Of a stretch of 64,000 nucleotides of DNA, positions 44,661 through 52,997 are shown in pieces. How positions within the stretch are numbered: position 1 is the first letter of the stretch; the number at the start of each line of letters is the position of its first letter. Source of the stretch: CAWAPS01 sp963783945 (GTDB taxonomy: Bacteria; Actinomycetota; Acidimicrobiia; Acidimicrobiales; Palsa-688); the NCBI GenBank assembly GCA_963783945.1, contig CAWAPS010000010.1, forward strand, positions 1 to 64,000, read 5' to 3'. The notes beneath the pieces were generated by a model that was given only the letters and a program-made list of their open reading frames with translations, did no database searches and had not been told where the DNA came from. Both the position numbers and the translations under genes were made by a program.

Positions 44661-45647
44661 GTGACTGTGGGGGAAGTGCTGGTCGGCAACTGGGAAATGA
44701 CGGCGTGTTGCGCCGACGGTCCCGCTCCTGCCGAGCCGGACCTGGTTCCTGACGCCGCCTCGTCCGGGCCGGTTATGCGGGTGCCGATCGGAGATCTATG
44801 GGTGGGGGAATCCCCGCGTCTGGGTCAGGTGCGCTTGGCCCATCTAAGGGTGATGGCCGAGCTCGCTGGAGCTTGGCCCCCACTGTTAATCACCCGGTGG
44901 GGGCGTATCGTAGATGGTCACTATCGGTATCTGGCAGCCCGCCGTCTGAGCCTTACCCATGTCGACTGTGTCGTATTTAACGGTGCTGACAGCGACGCTT
45001 TCGTGGAAGCCGTGCGCAGGAACGTCACCCAGGGACTTGCCTTGACGCTACCGGAACGGAAAAATGCCGCTCGTCGCATCCTTGCGGATCGGCCGGGGTG
45101 GTCGGATCGCAGGATCGCTGAGTTGTGCGGGCTCACCCATAAGACGGTGGGCCGGCTCCGCCAAGACGGCATCCGTCAAGGTGGGGAATTTCTCCACCTT
45201 GACGCTAGGCAAGGGCGCGATGGGAAGTCACGGGCGGTGAACCCGCTCGCAGTCCGGACCCGGATCATCGAGGCGATAGAACAGGAACCGGGCGCTTCGC
45301 TCCGTCACCTGGCAAGGATGTCGGGAAGCACTCACGAAACTGTGCGGGCGGTTCGTCGCCGCATCCAACAAGCACCGCTGTCTTCGGGGCGAGGTACATC
45401 CGACAACCAGCTGCGGAGACCTCCGGTGAACCCCTCGAGGGACGCGGCCTTCATCTCCACCGAAAGCGGAACATCGTTCGCAGAGTGGTTCGGGCAGACT
45501 TCGATAACCCCAGAATGGGTTAACTATCTGGACGCGGTCCCGCTCAGTCGCGTGTACGAGGTCGCCGACGAAGCCCACAGGCGGGCCACCGCTTGGGCTG
45601 AATTCGCCGCCACCCTCGCTTCTCGAGTTAATCGCCGGAGCAGTTGA
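44655..45647 (+). CDS. StrR-like pathway regulator with ParB/sulfiredoxin-type fold
   Basis: This protein has up to 330 aa. The ParB N-terminal domain is at residues 43-130: VPIGDLWVGESPRLGQ, LLITRWGRIVDGHYRYLAAR and VEAVRRNVTQGLALTLPERK. The helix-turn-helix WSDRRIAELCGLTHKTVGRL (149-168) follows, with a second one near 213-238 (ASLRHLARMSGSTHETVRAV). This order is that of StrR/NovG-type activators of antibiotic gene clusters. Its own coding sequence holds a 31-bp palindrome (45174-45204) whose twin lies at 52900-52930. Starts at 44661, 44667 and 44697 are also possible. It is transcribed towards the TauD, BKACE and molybdenum hydroxylase genes and is likely their controller. Confidence 0.8.
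   Translation: MAVTVGEVLVGNWEMTACCADGPAPAEPDLVPDAASSGPVMRVPIGDLWVGESPRLGQVRLAHLRVMAELAGAWPPLLITRWGRIVDGHYRYLAARRLSLTHVDCVVFNGADSDAFVEAVRRNVTQGLALTLPERKNAARRILADRPGWSDRRIAELCGLTHKTVGRLRQDGIRQGGEFLHLDARQGRDGKSRAVNPLAVRTRIIEAIEQEPGASLRHLARMSGSTHETVRAVRRRIQQAPLSSGRGTSDNQLRRPPVNPSRDAAFISTESGTSFAEWFGQTSITPEWVNYLDAVPLSRVYEVADEAHRRATAWAEFAATLASRVNRRSS
45174..45204. promoter_or_regulatory. StrR-type operator candidate, site A (inside the regulator gene)
   Basis: The 31-bp palindrome has 9-bp arms GTCAAGGTG (45175-45183) and CACCTTGAC (45195-45203) and the 11-bp spacer GGGAATTTCTC. Fourteen of fifteen base pairs match. Site B at 52900-52930 shares 24 of 31 bases, with the same length and centre. The 9-11-9 layout is the one I recall for StrR operators. 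It lies just after the codons of the first helix-turn-helix. Confidence 0.7.
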
Positions 45648-45670
45648 ATAGAAAGAAGGACGAGACGACA

Positions 45671-46489
45671 ATGACAACGGCTACCGAAGAGGACATCCGC
45701 CTGGAGCGGGTGACCGGCAACACCGGAGCGGTCGTTCACGGCGTCCGCTTGGGCGAGACGCAGCCAGAGACGGCAGTAGAGACGCTTCGACATGCAGTCC
45801 ACGAGTTCGGTGTGCTGTTCTTCGAGTTCAAAGAGGTGCTCGACGCTTCACAGTTCCGGGCGTTCGCCGACATCTTCGGCGAGCCCGAGGAGACTTATGC
45901 ACTCAGGCCGATCGATAATAACGGCAAGGTGAACGACATCGACAGCGTGATGGACTCGAACGTCACGCCGATGGAGGAGTTTCGAACCAATGTTTGGCAC
46001 ACAGACGGCGCCCCGCTCGAGTGCCCCCCTCAGATGGCTATGTTGACTGCGGTCGAGCTGCCGGAGGCGGGGGGAGACACCATGTGGGCGAGCATGTACG
46101 CCGCCTGGGAGGGCCTGTCGTCGTACTACCAGCGGCTGCTCGACGGTATGGAAGCCTTGCAGAGTACCGTGCGGCTGCCCTTTCTCGATAAGCGCAGCAC
46201 GGTGCATCCGGTGGCGCCGCGAGACCCTGTAACCGGCCAGAGGATGCTTTACGTGAACTCGGGCTACACGGAGCGCATCCTGGGTGTCACAGACCACGAG
46301 AGCGAAGCGCTGCTGCGAATGCTCTTCGAACACGTCAACACCCCGGAGTTCCACGTGCGGCTCCGATGGCGCCTCGGAACAGTCGCGGTTTGGGACGAGC
46401 GCGCCACCCAGCATCGAGGCGTGGCAGACTTCTCCGGCACCCGCAAGCTTCGCCGCCTCACCTTCCCCGGAGAGCGTCTGGCCGCATGA
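45671..46489 (+). CDS. TauD/TfdA-family Fe(II)/2-oxoglutarate dioxygenase
   Basis: This 272-aa enzyme hydroxylates its substrate with O2 and 2-oxoglutarate. The iron triad is H110-T-D112 (NVWHTDGAPL) and H248 (ATQHRGV), and the 2-oxoglutarate arginine is in GTRKLRRLTF near residue 261. LRHAVHEFGVLFFEFKEVLD and QFRAFADIFGEPEE are the family's N-terminal features. The ATG is preceded by AGAAAGAAGG. It lies 23 bp after the StrR-like gene and upstream of the first BKACE, so it is probably part of that operon. Relatives attack taurine, 2,4-D and alkyl sulfates; the substrate here is unknown. Confidence 0.9.
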   Translation: MTTATEEDIRLERVTGNTGAVVHGVRLGETQPETAVETLRHAVHEFGVLFFEFKEVLDASQFRAFADIFGEPEETYALRPIDNNGKVNDIDSVMDSNVTPMEEFRTNVWHTDGAPLECPPQMAMLTAVELPEAGGDTMWASMYAAWEGLSSYYQRLLDGMEALQSTVRLPFLDKRSTVHPVAPRDPVTGQRMLYVNSGYTERILGVTDHESEALLRMLFEHVNTPEFHVRLRWRLGTVAVWDERATQHRGVADFSGTRKLRRLTFPGERLAA

Positions 46490-46568
46490 GCCGGACAGGG
46501 TGCGGCCCGACCGGATCCGCCCGGGTAGGTGATTGTCTTGGCAAAGTCGTCGGGGGAAGGGACGTCCG

Positions 46569-46691
46569 ATGATGACCAAAAAGGAGCGCGACTGGGCTCA
46601 TGAGCTCGTCCGTCGCCGGAACTCGGTCTCGACCGTATCGGGCTCGAGCCCGAGGCGCCGCCCTCGTGTCGCCTCACGTCGGCGTTGGTAG
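46569..46691 (+). CDS. Possible 40-aa basic protein between TauD and BKACE genes
   Basis: ATGATG at 46569 has GGGGAAGGGA six bases upstream. The frame gives MMTKKERDWAHELVRRRNSV and an Arg/Ser-rich tail to the stop at 46689-46691. No family is recognised. It could be a small accessory protein or the scrap of a longer gene. Confidence 0.3.
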   Translation: MMTKKERDWAHELVRRRNSVSTVSGSSPRRRPRVASRRRW

Positions 46692-46721
46692 CTGACTTGA
46701 ACCTGAGGAAGAGAGATCAAC

Positions 46722-47624
46722 ATGGCACAGCCGAAGCTCGTCATCGAAGTCCGGGTCAACGAGTACGCCACTCGCGATACTAGTCCCCATGTCCCCTACG
46801 GGCCTGAAGAGGTAGCAAAGTCAGCTGTCGATTGCTGGCGGGCAGGCGCGTCGGTGGTTCATTATCACGCCAGTGATCCGGAGACGGGCGCGCCCTCTGC
46901 CGACGTGGGAATCTACGCCGAGGTTGTTCGGCGGATCCGTCAGGAATGCGATCTCATCACCATGCCCACGCTGGGGGCACACATCATGCCCACCCCTGAG
47001 GGTCGGGTTGCGCACGTCGTTGAGATGGCGAAAGACCCCGTGACCAGGCCGGACTTCATACCGGTAGACATGCTGACCACCAATATGGGCATGTACGACC
47101 CCGAGCGTAAGGAGTTCGAGTGGGCCGACCGGGTGTACTCCAACACCGTGGACGCGCTCAGATATCTTTGCGAGACCGTGCGGGCGGTCGGTGTGAAGCC
47201 GGCGGCGATGATGTGGAACGTCGCCGCGGTGCGGCTCACAGAGGCATTTGTCGAAATGGGCTTGTACGAGGAGCCGTTATTCTGTGAGCTGCCCCTGTTC
47301 TCCGATCGGTTAATGGCCTATGGGCATCCGGGAACGGTCAAGGGCATGCAGGCTCTTCTCGAGTTCTTTCCACCGCGGGCGAACTGGGTCTGGGTCGTGA
47401 ACCTGGTCGGTGTCAATTCCTTCCCGGTGCTCGCTGGCGCGATTGAGTGTGGCGGTCACGTCGCACTCGGCATTGCCGACTATCCCTATGCCGAGCTGGG
47501 TTTCCCGACCAACGCCGAGCTCGTCACCCGAATCGTCGAGATGGCGCACAGTATGGGCCGGGAGGTGGCCACGGCGACAGAGGCGCGTGAGATGCTCGGA
47601 GTGCAGTCTTGTTCTTCCCAGTAG
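46722..47624 (+). CDS. Beta-keto acid cleavage enzyme, BKACE/DUF849 family (copy 1)
   Basis: The 300-aa TIM-barrel protein belongs to the 3-keto-5-aminohexanoate cleavage enzyme family. These enzymes split a beta-keto acid with acetyl-CoA to give acetoacetate and a new CoA ester. The zinc histidines are H47 and H49 (VVHYHASDPETG). DLITMPTLGAH, AVGVKPAAMMWNVAAVRL and FCELPLFSD are family segments. The third zinc ligand, as I recall it, is the glutamate of a G-L-E-D motif; here it is G-I-A252-D, so it is lost. Copies 2 and 3 are at 56841 and 61514. GGAAGAGAG precedes the start. It precedes the molybdenum hydroxylase genes. Confidence 0.85.
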   Translation: MAQPKLVIEVRVNEYATRDTSPHVPYGPEEVAKSAVDCWRAGASVVHYHASDPETGAPSADVGIYAEVVRRIRQECDLITMPTLGAHIMPTPEGRVAHVVEMAKDPVTRPDFIPVDMLTTNMGMYDPERKEFEWADRVYSNTVDALRYLCETVRAVGVKPAAMMWNVAAVRLTEAFVEMGLYEEPLFCELPLFSDRLMAYGHPGTVKGMQALLEFFPPRANWVWVVNLVGVNSFPVLAGAIECGGHVALGIADYPYAELGFPTNAELVTRIVEMAHSMGREVATATEAREMLGVQSCSSQ

Positions 47625-47640
47625 TGTTAGATGAAGGCTT

Positions 47641-48516
47641 GTGAAACCACCGCCGTTCGAGTACCACCGTGCCGGGTCGGCCGACGAGGCCGTAGCCCTG
47701 CTCGCCGAATATGGCGACGAGGCAAAGATCCTGGCCGGCGGGCAAAGCCTGGTTCCGCTCCTGAGCCTGCGGCTCGCCCATCCCGCCCATCTGGTTGATA
47801 TCAACCCGGCCAGCGAGTTGGCCGCAGTTACCAACGGCAACGGCCTCCGGATGGGTGCGTTAGTGCGCCACCGCAGCGTGGAGCGCTCCGACCTCGTGCT
47901 TGACACCAATCCGCTGCTGGCTTTCGCCGTCCGCTTCATCGGTCACACCGCCATCCGAACGAGGGGAACCCTAGGAGGCAGCCTGGCCCACGCGGATCCA
48001 GCCGCCGAGCTACCCACAGTACTAGCCGTCCTCGACGGATCAATAGAAGCGTGCAGCGCACGCGGGACCAGAACGATCTCGGCGAAGGAGCTCTTCCAAG
48101 GCTTTCTCACCACCACCCTGGGCTCGGACGAGCTGCTCACGGCCGTCCAGGTACCGGTCTTGCCCGCCGGCACCGGATGGTCGTTCCAGGAGTTCAGCCG
48201 GCGCAGCGGTGATTTCGCCATCGTCGGTGTCGCCGCGACCGTGCGTCTCGACGGTCGCGGTGATGTCGCGGAAGCGCGGCTCGCGTTCTCGGGAGTCGAC
48301 AGCATTCCGGTACGGGCGACCGCGGCGGAGTCGATACTGACCGGGGCAACCCCATCGGCAGAACTGTGGTCGACCGCAGCGCGAGAAGGCGCCGGACCGC
48401 TCGAACCGCCAGACGATATCCACGGCTCGGCCCCATATCGCCGGCATTTAGCCGGGGTCCTCGCAGAACGCGCCCTGGCCGAAGCACACCGCCGAGCGAT
48501 GGAAGGAACCAGGTGA
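47641..48516 (+). CDS. Molybdenum hydroxylase, FAD-binding subunit (CoxM-like)
   Basis: This 291-aa medium subunit belongs to the xanthine dehydrogenase/CO dehydrogenase family. Its two FAD motifs are AKILAGGQSLVPLLSLRLA (near residue 30) and TRGTLGGSLAHADPAAELPT (near 107), and the C-terminal CO_deh_flav_C domain follows. It passes electrons from the iron-sulfur subunit to an acceptor. The GTG start is 16 bp after the BKACE stop, and its own stop overlaps the GTG of the iron-sulfur gene (GTGA at 48513-48516), as usual for these operons. Confidence 0.9.
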   Translation: MKPPPFEYHRAGSADEAVALLAEYGDEAKILAGGQSLVPLLSLRLAHPAHLVDINPASELAAVTNGNGLRMGALVRHRSVERSDLVLDTNPLLAFAVRFIGHTAIRTRGTLGGSLAHADPAAELPTVLAVLDGSIEACSARGTRTISAKELFQGFLTTTLGSDELLTAVQVPVLPAGTGWSFQEFSRRSGDFAIVGVAATVRLDGRGDVAEARLAFSGVDSIPVRATAAESILTGATPSAELWSTAAREGAGPLEPPDDIHGSAPYRRHLAGVLAERALAEAHRRAMEGTR

Positions 48517-49005
48517 CGAAGGAATCAGTGGAGATGGTCGTCAATGGCCGACAGCGCGAAAGGCGCGACTGAGCCGCGAAAGACCTTGGCCGATTTCCTT
48601 CGCGAAGATCTGCAGCTGACGGGGACGCACCTCGGCTGCGAACACGGGGTCTGCGGTGCGTGCACCGTATTAGTGGACGACGAGCCGGTCCGATCCTGCC
48701 TCATGTTCGCGGTGCAGGCCGACGGCTCCGAAATCCTGACCATCGAGGGCCTGGAGGTCGACGGTCAGCTGGATCCGGTCCAAGAAGCCATGCGCGACAG
48801 CCACAGTTTCCAGTGCGGATTCTGCACACCGGGATTCGTCATGACAGCTTATGCGCTCCTGCGTGAGCGACCAGACATGACTGAGCAGGAATGGCGGGAA
48901 GAGCTGTCGGGCAACCTCTGTCGCTGCACCGGTTACCAATCGATCGTAGAAGGAGCACAGCTGGCGGCGCGTCGCCTCCTAGGGCATGGGGCGGTGGCAC
49001 GATGA
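48513..49005 (+). CDS. Molybdenum hydroxylase, [2Fe-2S] subunit (CoxS-like), with an apparent frameshift
   Basis: The GTG at 48513 begins VTKESVEMVVNGRQRERRD, the normal first strand of CoxS, and meets a TGA. In the next frame the protein goes on EPRKTLADFLREDLQLTGTH. An extra T at about 48570 explains the break. The rest is complete. The plant-type cluster has LGCEHGVCGACTVLVDDEPV with a fourth cysteine in RSCLM, and the second cluster has SFQCGFCTPGFVMTAY and NLCRCTGY. An ATG at 48544 in the second frame could start a 153-aa protein without the first strand. The stop overlaps the next start (ATGA). Decay or sequencing error cannot be told apart here. Confidence 0.8.
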
Positions 49006-51350
49006 GATTTGTCGGGGAGCGGGTCCGCCGAGTCGAGGACCGCCGTATCCTCACCGGCCGAGGTAAGTACGTAGACGACGTGCAGCTACCGAACATGGTG
49101 CACGCTGCGTTCGTTCGGAGCCCATTCCCACACGCCCGCATCCAGCGGATCGACATAGATGCCGCTTTGGCGTCACCTAGCGTCGTTGCTGTCTTGAGCG
49201 GTGAGGACCTACGGGGGCTCTCCCACCCCATCACTTCAGCAGTCCTGCCTCTCGGACCCAAATGGCCGACCTTCTATCCGCTTGCGACGGACAAGGTGCG
49301 CTTTGTCGGCGACCTCGTCGCGATGGTGATAGCCGAGAGCCGCTACGAAGCTGAGGATGCCTGTGAGCTGGTCGAGGTCGACTACGACCCGCTACCCGCT
49401 GTCGCAAGCTACAGCGACGCCCTCGATCCCGACCGACCTCCGCTCTTCGATGATCTCGGCGACAACGTCTTGGCGGCCAACGAGGTGGCAACGTTCGGTG
49501 ACGTGGACGCGGCCTTCGCCGAAGCGGACCGGGTGCTCACCGTGACGTTCCAGCAGCACCGGGTGGCCAATGTGCCGATGGAGACACGTGGCGCGGTGGC
49601 TGATTACGACCCTTCGTCGGGGGAGCTCACCTACTACGCGTCGACACAGAACCCCCATGGCCTGCGCATGCAGCTAGCCAACACGATCGGGCATCCCATG
49701 GAACGCCTCCGGGTGCTGGCCAACGATGTGGGCGGCGCTTTCGGGCTAAAGGGTAACGTCGCACGCGAGGATTTCTGTGTGGCGGTGGCGTCGAAGAAGC
49801 TGAGCCGACCAGTGAAATGGATCGAGGACCGGAGCGAGCACCTGCTCGCTTCAGGTCACGCCCGGGAGGAGACTGCCGAGGCGCAGGCGGCGGTCAAGGA
49901 CGACGGGACGCTGCTCGGCATCAAGGTGAAGCTGATCATGGACGCCGGGGCCTACCCGAACGTGCCATTTCCGTCGACGATGTTCCCTCTCACTATGCAA
50001 ATGATGCTGCCCGGGCCCTACCGAGTGAGGGGGTTCTGCTTCGAGTCGTCGGTTGTTTGCACGAACAAGGCGAGCTATAGCGCTTACCGAGGTCCTTGGG
50101 AGATGGAGACCTGGGTGCGCGAGCGACTACTGGACATCGTGGCTCACGAGCTCGGCATCGATCCCGCCGAGATCCGGCGCAAGAACATGGTGCTCGGTGA
50201 ACCCGACGATCGGCTGATCACCGGGCTTTCCCTGGCCGGAACTTCGTCGCGCCAGTCGCTAGATCGGGCGGTGGAGTTGGTCGACTACGAGGCCTTCCGG
50301 AAGTTGCAAGCGGCAGCGGCCGCCGAAGGCCGGTACCTCGGAATCGGGATTGCCACCTTTATCGAGGCCGCGCCCGGCCCATCGGAGATCCGTAGCGGCG
50401 GAGGTGCCTTCGCGAGGGAACGAGCCAAGGCGGCGCTCCAACCAGACGGGCACCTTGTGGTGACCACCTCCCAGACTCCGCACGGCCAGGGCCACGAGAC
50501 AACCCTCGCTCAAGTCGCCGCCGATGAGATGGGGGTGCCGCTCGAGCACGTGCGCGTGGTGTACGGAGACACCCGACAGGCCCCCTTCACCGTGCTGGGT
50601 ACCGGCGCCAGCCGGGCATCCACGTGGGCATCAGGCGCGGTGATCATGACGACCCGCAAGCTCAAAGAGCAGATACTCGCGATCGCCTCGGAGATGCTGG
50701 AAGTCAGCGCCGAAGACCTCGAGATCGTCGATGGATCAGCGACGCCGAAGGGGGTACCGCAAAAGGCGATCCCCCTTGCCCAGATCGCCATGCGCGCATT
50801 GATGGACCCCGCGAATCTCCCGGCCGGCGTCGACTCCCGACTGGAGGCAGACGAGGCATTCACCGGTGAGCACATCACCGGAAGCGGATGGTCGGGCGGT
50901 ACCCACGTTTGCACCGTAGAGGTCGACGTCGCCACCGGGCGAGTAATCATCCTGCGTTACCTCGTAGTGGAAGACTGCGGTCGGGTCATCAACCCGGCCA
51001 TAGTCGAGGGCCAGGTCCGAGGTGGCGTCGCCCAGGGCATCGGCGAGGTCCTGTTCGAGCATGCCGCATACGACAAGGAAGGCAACTTCCTCGCAGGCAC
51101 CTTTATGGACTACCTTTTGCCCACGAGTGCCGAGATCCCGTCGATCGAGATCGACCACCTCGAGACAGACCCCGAAGGGGAGTTCGGGTTCCGCGGTGTC
51201 GGCGAAGGCGGAGCCATTGTGGCGCCGGCCACCCTCACGAATGCAATCGACGACGCCCTGCAGCCATTCGGGGTCCGTGTGTGCCAGCAGTACTTGCCTC
51301 CTGCCAAAGTACTCGAATTGGTCGGCGCCTTCGCCCCGAACGCCCCCTAA
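49002..51350 (+). CDS. Molybdenum hydroxylase, catalytic subunit (CoxL-like, not CO dehydrogenase)
   Basis: This 782-aa large subunit carries the molybdopterin cytosine dinucleotide cofactor. Signature segments are RRVEDRRILTGRGKYVDDVQ, VGGAFGLKGNVAREDFCVAV, QTPHGQGHETTLAQVAADEM and the C-terminal GVGEGGAIVAPATL with the catalytic glutamate. The active-site loop is SAYRGPWE. Form I CO dehydrogenase has AYRCSFR with the copper-binding cysteine and form II has AYRGAGR, so this is another substrate class, such as an N-heterocycle, aldehyde or aryl hydroxylase using water. The ATG overlaps the CoxS stop. It ends the operon; the next gene converges. Confidence 0.9.
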   Translation: MRFVGERVRRVEDRRILTGRGKYVDDVQLPNMVHAAFVRSPFPHARIQRIDIDAALASPSVVAVLSGEDLRGLSHPITSAVLPLGPKWPTFYPLATDKVRFVGDLVAMVIAESRYEAEDACELVEVDYDPLPAVASYSDALDPDRPPLFDDLGDNVLAANEVATFGDVDAAFAEADRVLTVTFQQHRVANVPMETRGAVADYDPSSGELTYYASTQNPHGLRMQLANTIGHPMERLRVLANDVGGAFGLKGNVAREDFCVAVASKKLSRPVKWIEDRSEHLLASGHAREETAEAQAAVKDDGTLLGIKVKLIMDAGAYPNVPFPSTMFPLTMQMMLPGPYRVRGFCFESSVVCTNKASYSAYRGPWEMETWVRERLLDIVAHELGIDPAEIRRKNMVLGEPDDRLITGLSLAGTSSRQSLDRAVELVDYEAFRKLQAAAAAEGRYLGIGIATFIEAAPGPSEIRSGGGAFARERAKAALQPDGHLVVTTSQTPHGQGHETTLAQVAADEMGVPLEHVRVVYGDTRQAPFTVLGTGASRASTWASGAVIMTTRKLKEQILAIASEMLEVSAEDLEIVDGSATPKGVPQKAIPLAQIAMRALMDPANLPAGVDSRLEADEAFTGEHITGSGWSGGTHVCTVEVDVATGRVIILRYLVVEDCGRVINPAIVEGQVRGGVAQGIGEVLFEHAAYDKEGNFLAGTFMDYLLPTSAEIPSIEIDHLETDPEGEFGFRGVGEGGAIVAPATLTNAIDDALQPFGVRVCQQYLPPAKVLELVGAFAPNAP

Positions 51351-51478
51351 ATGACAGGAATTGTCAGCTTGGCGTGAGGGCTTCAAAGTCCGGAAACCAC
51401 GGTGAGGGGGTTCTCCGCCAGCGCGAAGGTCCGACGCGAGGTGTGCCGAGCGTGTGAGCTACGTCGTCGGAGGTCTTG

Positions 51479-52819
51479 TCAATGCCAGGTGCCGTGGGCG
51501 CGAAAGGCCAAGGTCGAGATGTTGTGTATGTAGGGATATCTGCTCAGATCAGGTTCAGCCGAAAGTTCTTCGACTCGTGGTCCGATCCTGTCGGCGATCT
51601 TACGCAAGGCCCCGCCATCCAGCCTGGGGTAGGCGTCCAACGAGTTATAGCCGACGATCCTGCGGACCTTCTCGACCGGAAGCTGGTGATAGGTGTTGGC
51701 CAACGCCAGCCGGGTCATCGGGTGCTCCGTGGGATCCTCCGAGTAGGTGAAGGTTCCTTCGGGGTGCGGATAGTCGGAACCCCACAAGAAGCGGTCCTCG
51801 CGGCCGATGTCGACTGCGGCCTGGGCCTCCGTGCGGGACTGGAAACTGTTGCCCAGCCACACGTTGGTGGCCATGTACTCACTCGGGAGCTTGGGCAGAG
51901 GGTTGTCTTTGCGAATGCTTCTGGTGCGGAACACCGAGTCCATCTTCTGGCTCATCTCCGCCCAGATCACCCCGGGCACTTCCGTAACGACCAGCTTCAG
52001 ATTGGGATGGCGCTCGAAAACACCGAAGAATACGAGTGCATACACCACCCGTGTTCCCCACTCGGCTGAATCGAGCTGGGCGAGCTGGCGATGGCCCTCC
52101 GTTGGCATCAGCGCGCCCCCGTGGGCATGGCCGGCCGACGGAGGCTGGGCGCCAATATGGGTCGCCAAGGACATGTCCAAATCGGCCGCGGCAGCGAAGA
52201 AACGCTCGAAGGAGGGGTCGTCCGGTTGTACGTTCCCGTTAGCCCCGATTGCTGGGAAATTCACCCCCCGCAGAGCGTGTTCGGCCGCCCATTCCAGGTC
52301 CCTGGTCGCCGCTTCGAGGTCCCAGAACGGCAGCTGCGCCAGCCCGACGTGACGATCCGGCTGGACGGAACAGAACTCGCTCAGCCACCGGTTGTAGACG
52401 GACCGTCCGACTCCGATCAGTTCCCGGTCCTGCGCGGAAGCGGCGCTGTTGCCAAAGGAGTTCAGGACGTCGAATGGGAACGGCTCGCCGTTCAGACTGT
52501 TATGGAAGATCACCCCGCCGGCCACACCGTCGCGGTCCATGTCCCGCAGCCGGGCATGGGGATCGTAGTGGCCTGCCGTCTTCAGATTGCGTCGACACCC
52601 GTTGCGATACTCGGCGGAGAATCTGCCGGCGGTCCAGAACATCTCCAAACCAACCTTCGGATCTGCGTATTCAGATGAGGCGAAGTCGTCGAACTGCTCC
52701 AGGTACATCTTGGGGCAATAGGGACGAAGGTCCTCGACGAGACGAGGACCGACATGAGTGTCGGCGGAAAAGACCATCATTGGCTCGTCTATTTGCGGTA
52801 AGACCACTTCACCGTCCAC
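51479..52819 (-). CDS. Amidohydrolase-2 family protein (decarboxylase/hydrolase)
   Basis: This 446-aa metal-dependent TIM barrel has an N-terminal metal motif FSADTHVGP (D20, H22), a middle LATHIG histidine, TEVPGVIWAEMSQKMD and the FLWGSDYPHPEGTFTYSED segment with the C-terminal aspartate. It is closest in layout to the intact gene at 11241 and the frameshifted one at 55574. Relatives decarboxylate or hydrolyse ring-derived acids. Site B, the StrR-type palindrome at 52900-52930, lies 80 bp upstream of its ATG, so it is probably controlled by the StrR-like protein. It converges with the molybdenum hydroxylase operon. Confidence 0.85.
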   Translation of the reverse strand: MDGEVVLPQIDEPMMVFSADTHVGPRLVEDLRPYCPKMYLEQFDDFASSEYADPKVGLEMFWTAGRFSAEYRNGCRRNLKTAGHYDPHARLRDMDRDGVAGGVIFHNSLNGEPFPFDVLNSFGNSAASAQDRELIGVGRSVYNRWLSEFCSVQPDRHVGLAQLPFWDLEAATRDLEWAAEHALRGVNFPAIGANGNVQPDDPSFERFFAAAADLDMSLATHIGAQPPSAGHAHGGALMPTEGHRQLAQLDSAEWGTRVVYALVFFGVFERHPNLKLVVTEVPGVIWAEMSQKMDSVFRTRSIRKDNPLPKLPSEYMATNVWLGNSFQSRTEAQAAVDIGREDRFLWGSDYPHPEGTFTYSEDPTEHPMTRLALANTYHQLPVEKVRRIVGYNSLDAYPRLDGGALRKIADRIGPRVEELSAEPDLSRYPYIHNISTLAFRAHGTWH

Positions 52820-52899
52820 TTCAACAGCTCTCCCTGGCTAAAAGGCGCTGTGACTCTACGCCTGTAGTAGTGTGTAGACGTTGTTCCATTCGCTTGGTC

Positions 52900-52930
52900 T
52901 GTCAAAGTGGGGAATTTTCCCAGTTTGACA
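52900..52930. promoter_or_regulatory. StrR-type operator candidate, site B (upstream of amidohydrolase)
   Basis: The 31-bp palindrome has arms GTCAAAGTG (52901-52909) and CAGTTTGAC (52921-52929) around the 11-bp spacer GGGAATTTTCC. Thirteen of fifteen pairs match. It has the same layout and nearly the same core as site A inside the StrR-like gene. It lies between the start of the amidohydrolase gene and the end of the SDR gene. Confidence 0.7.
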
Positions 52931-52997
52931 CCTGGGCCCCTTCGCGTTCAGATCGCCCAGTTCGTAGGTTCCGGCTCGAGCTGGGTGCTGGGACCTG

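Noticed and set aside
45174..45204. Site A read as a transcription terminator inside the StrR-like gene
   Set aside because: The hairpin has no T-run and lies within an intact, conserved coding region. Its twin before another gene makes an operator the better reading.
47641..51350. Form I or form II CO dehydrogenase
   Set aside because: The catalytic loop is AYRGPW, lacking both the copper cysteine (AYRCSFR) and the form II AYRGAGR motif.
51352..51366. Small inverted repeat TGACA-N5-TGTCA after the molybdenum hydroxylase genes
   Set aside because: The 5-bp stem has no T-run and could arise by chance, so it is not called as a terminator.
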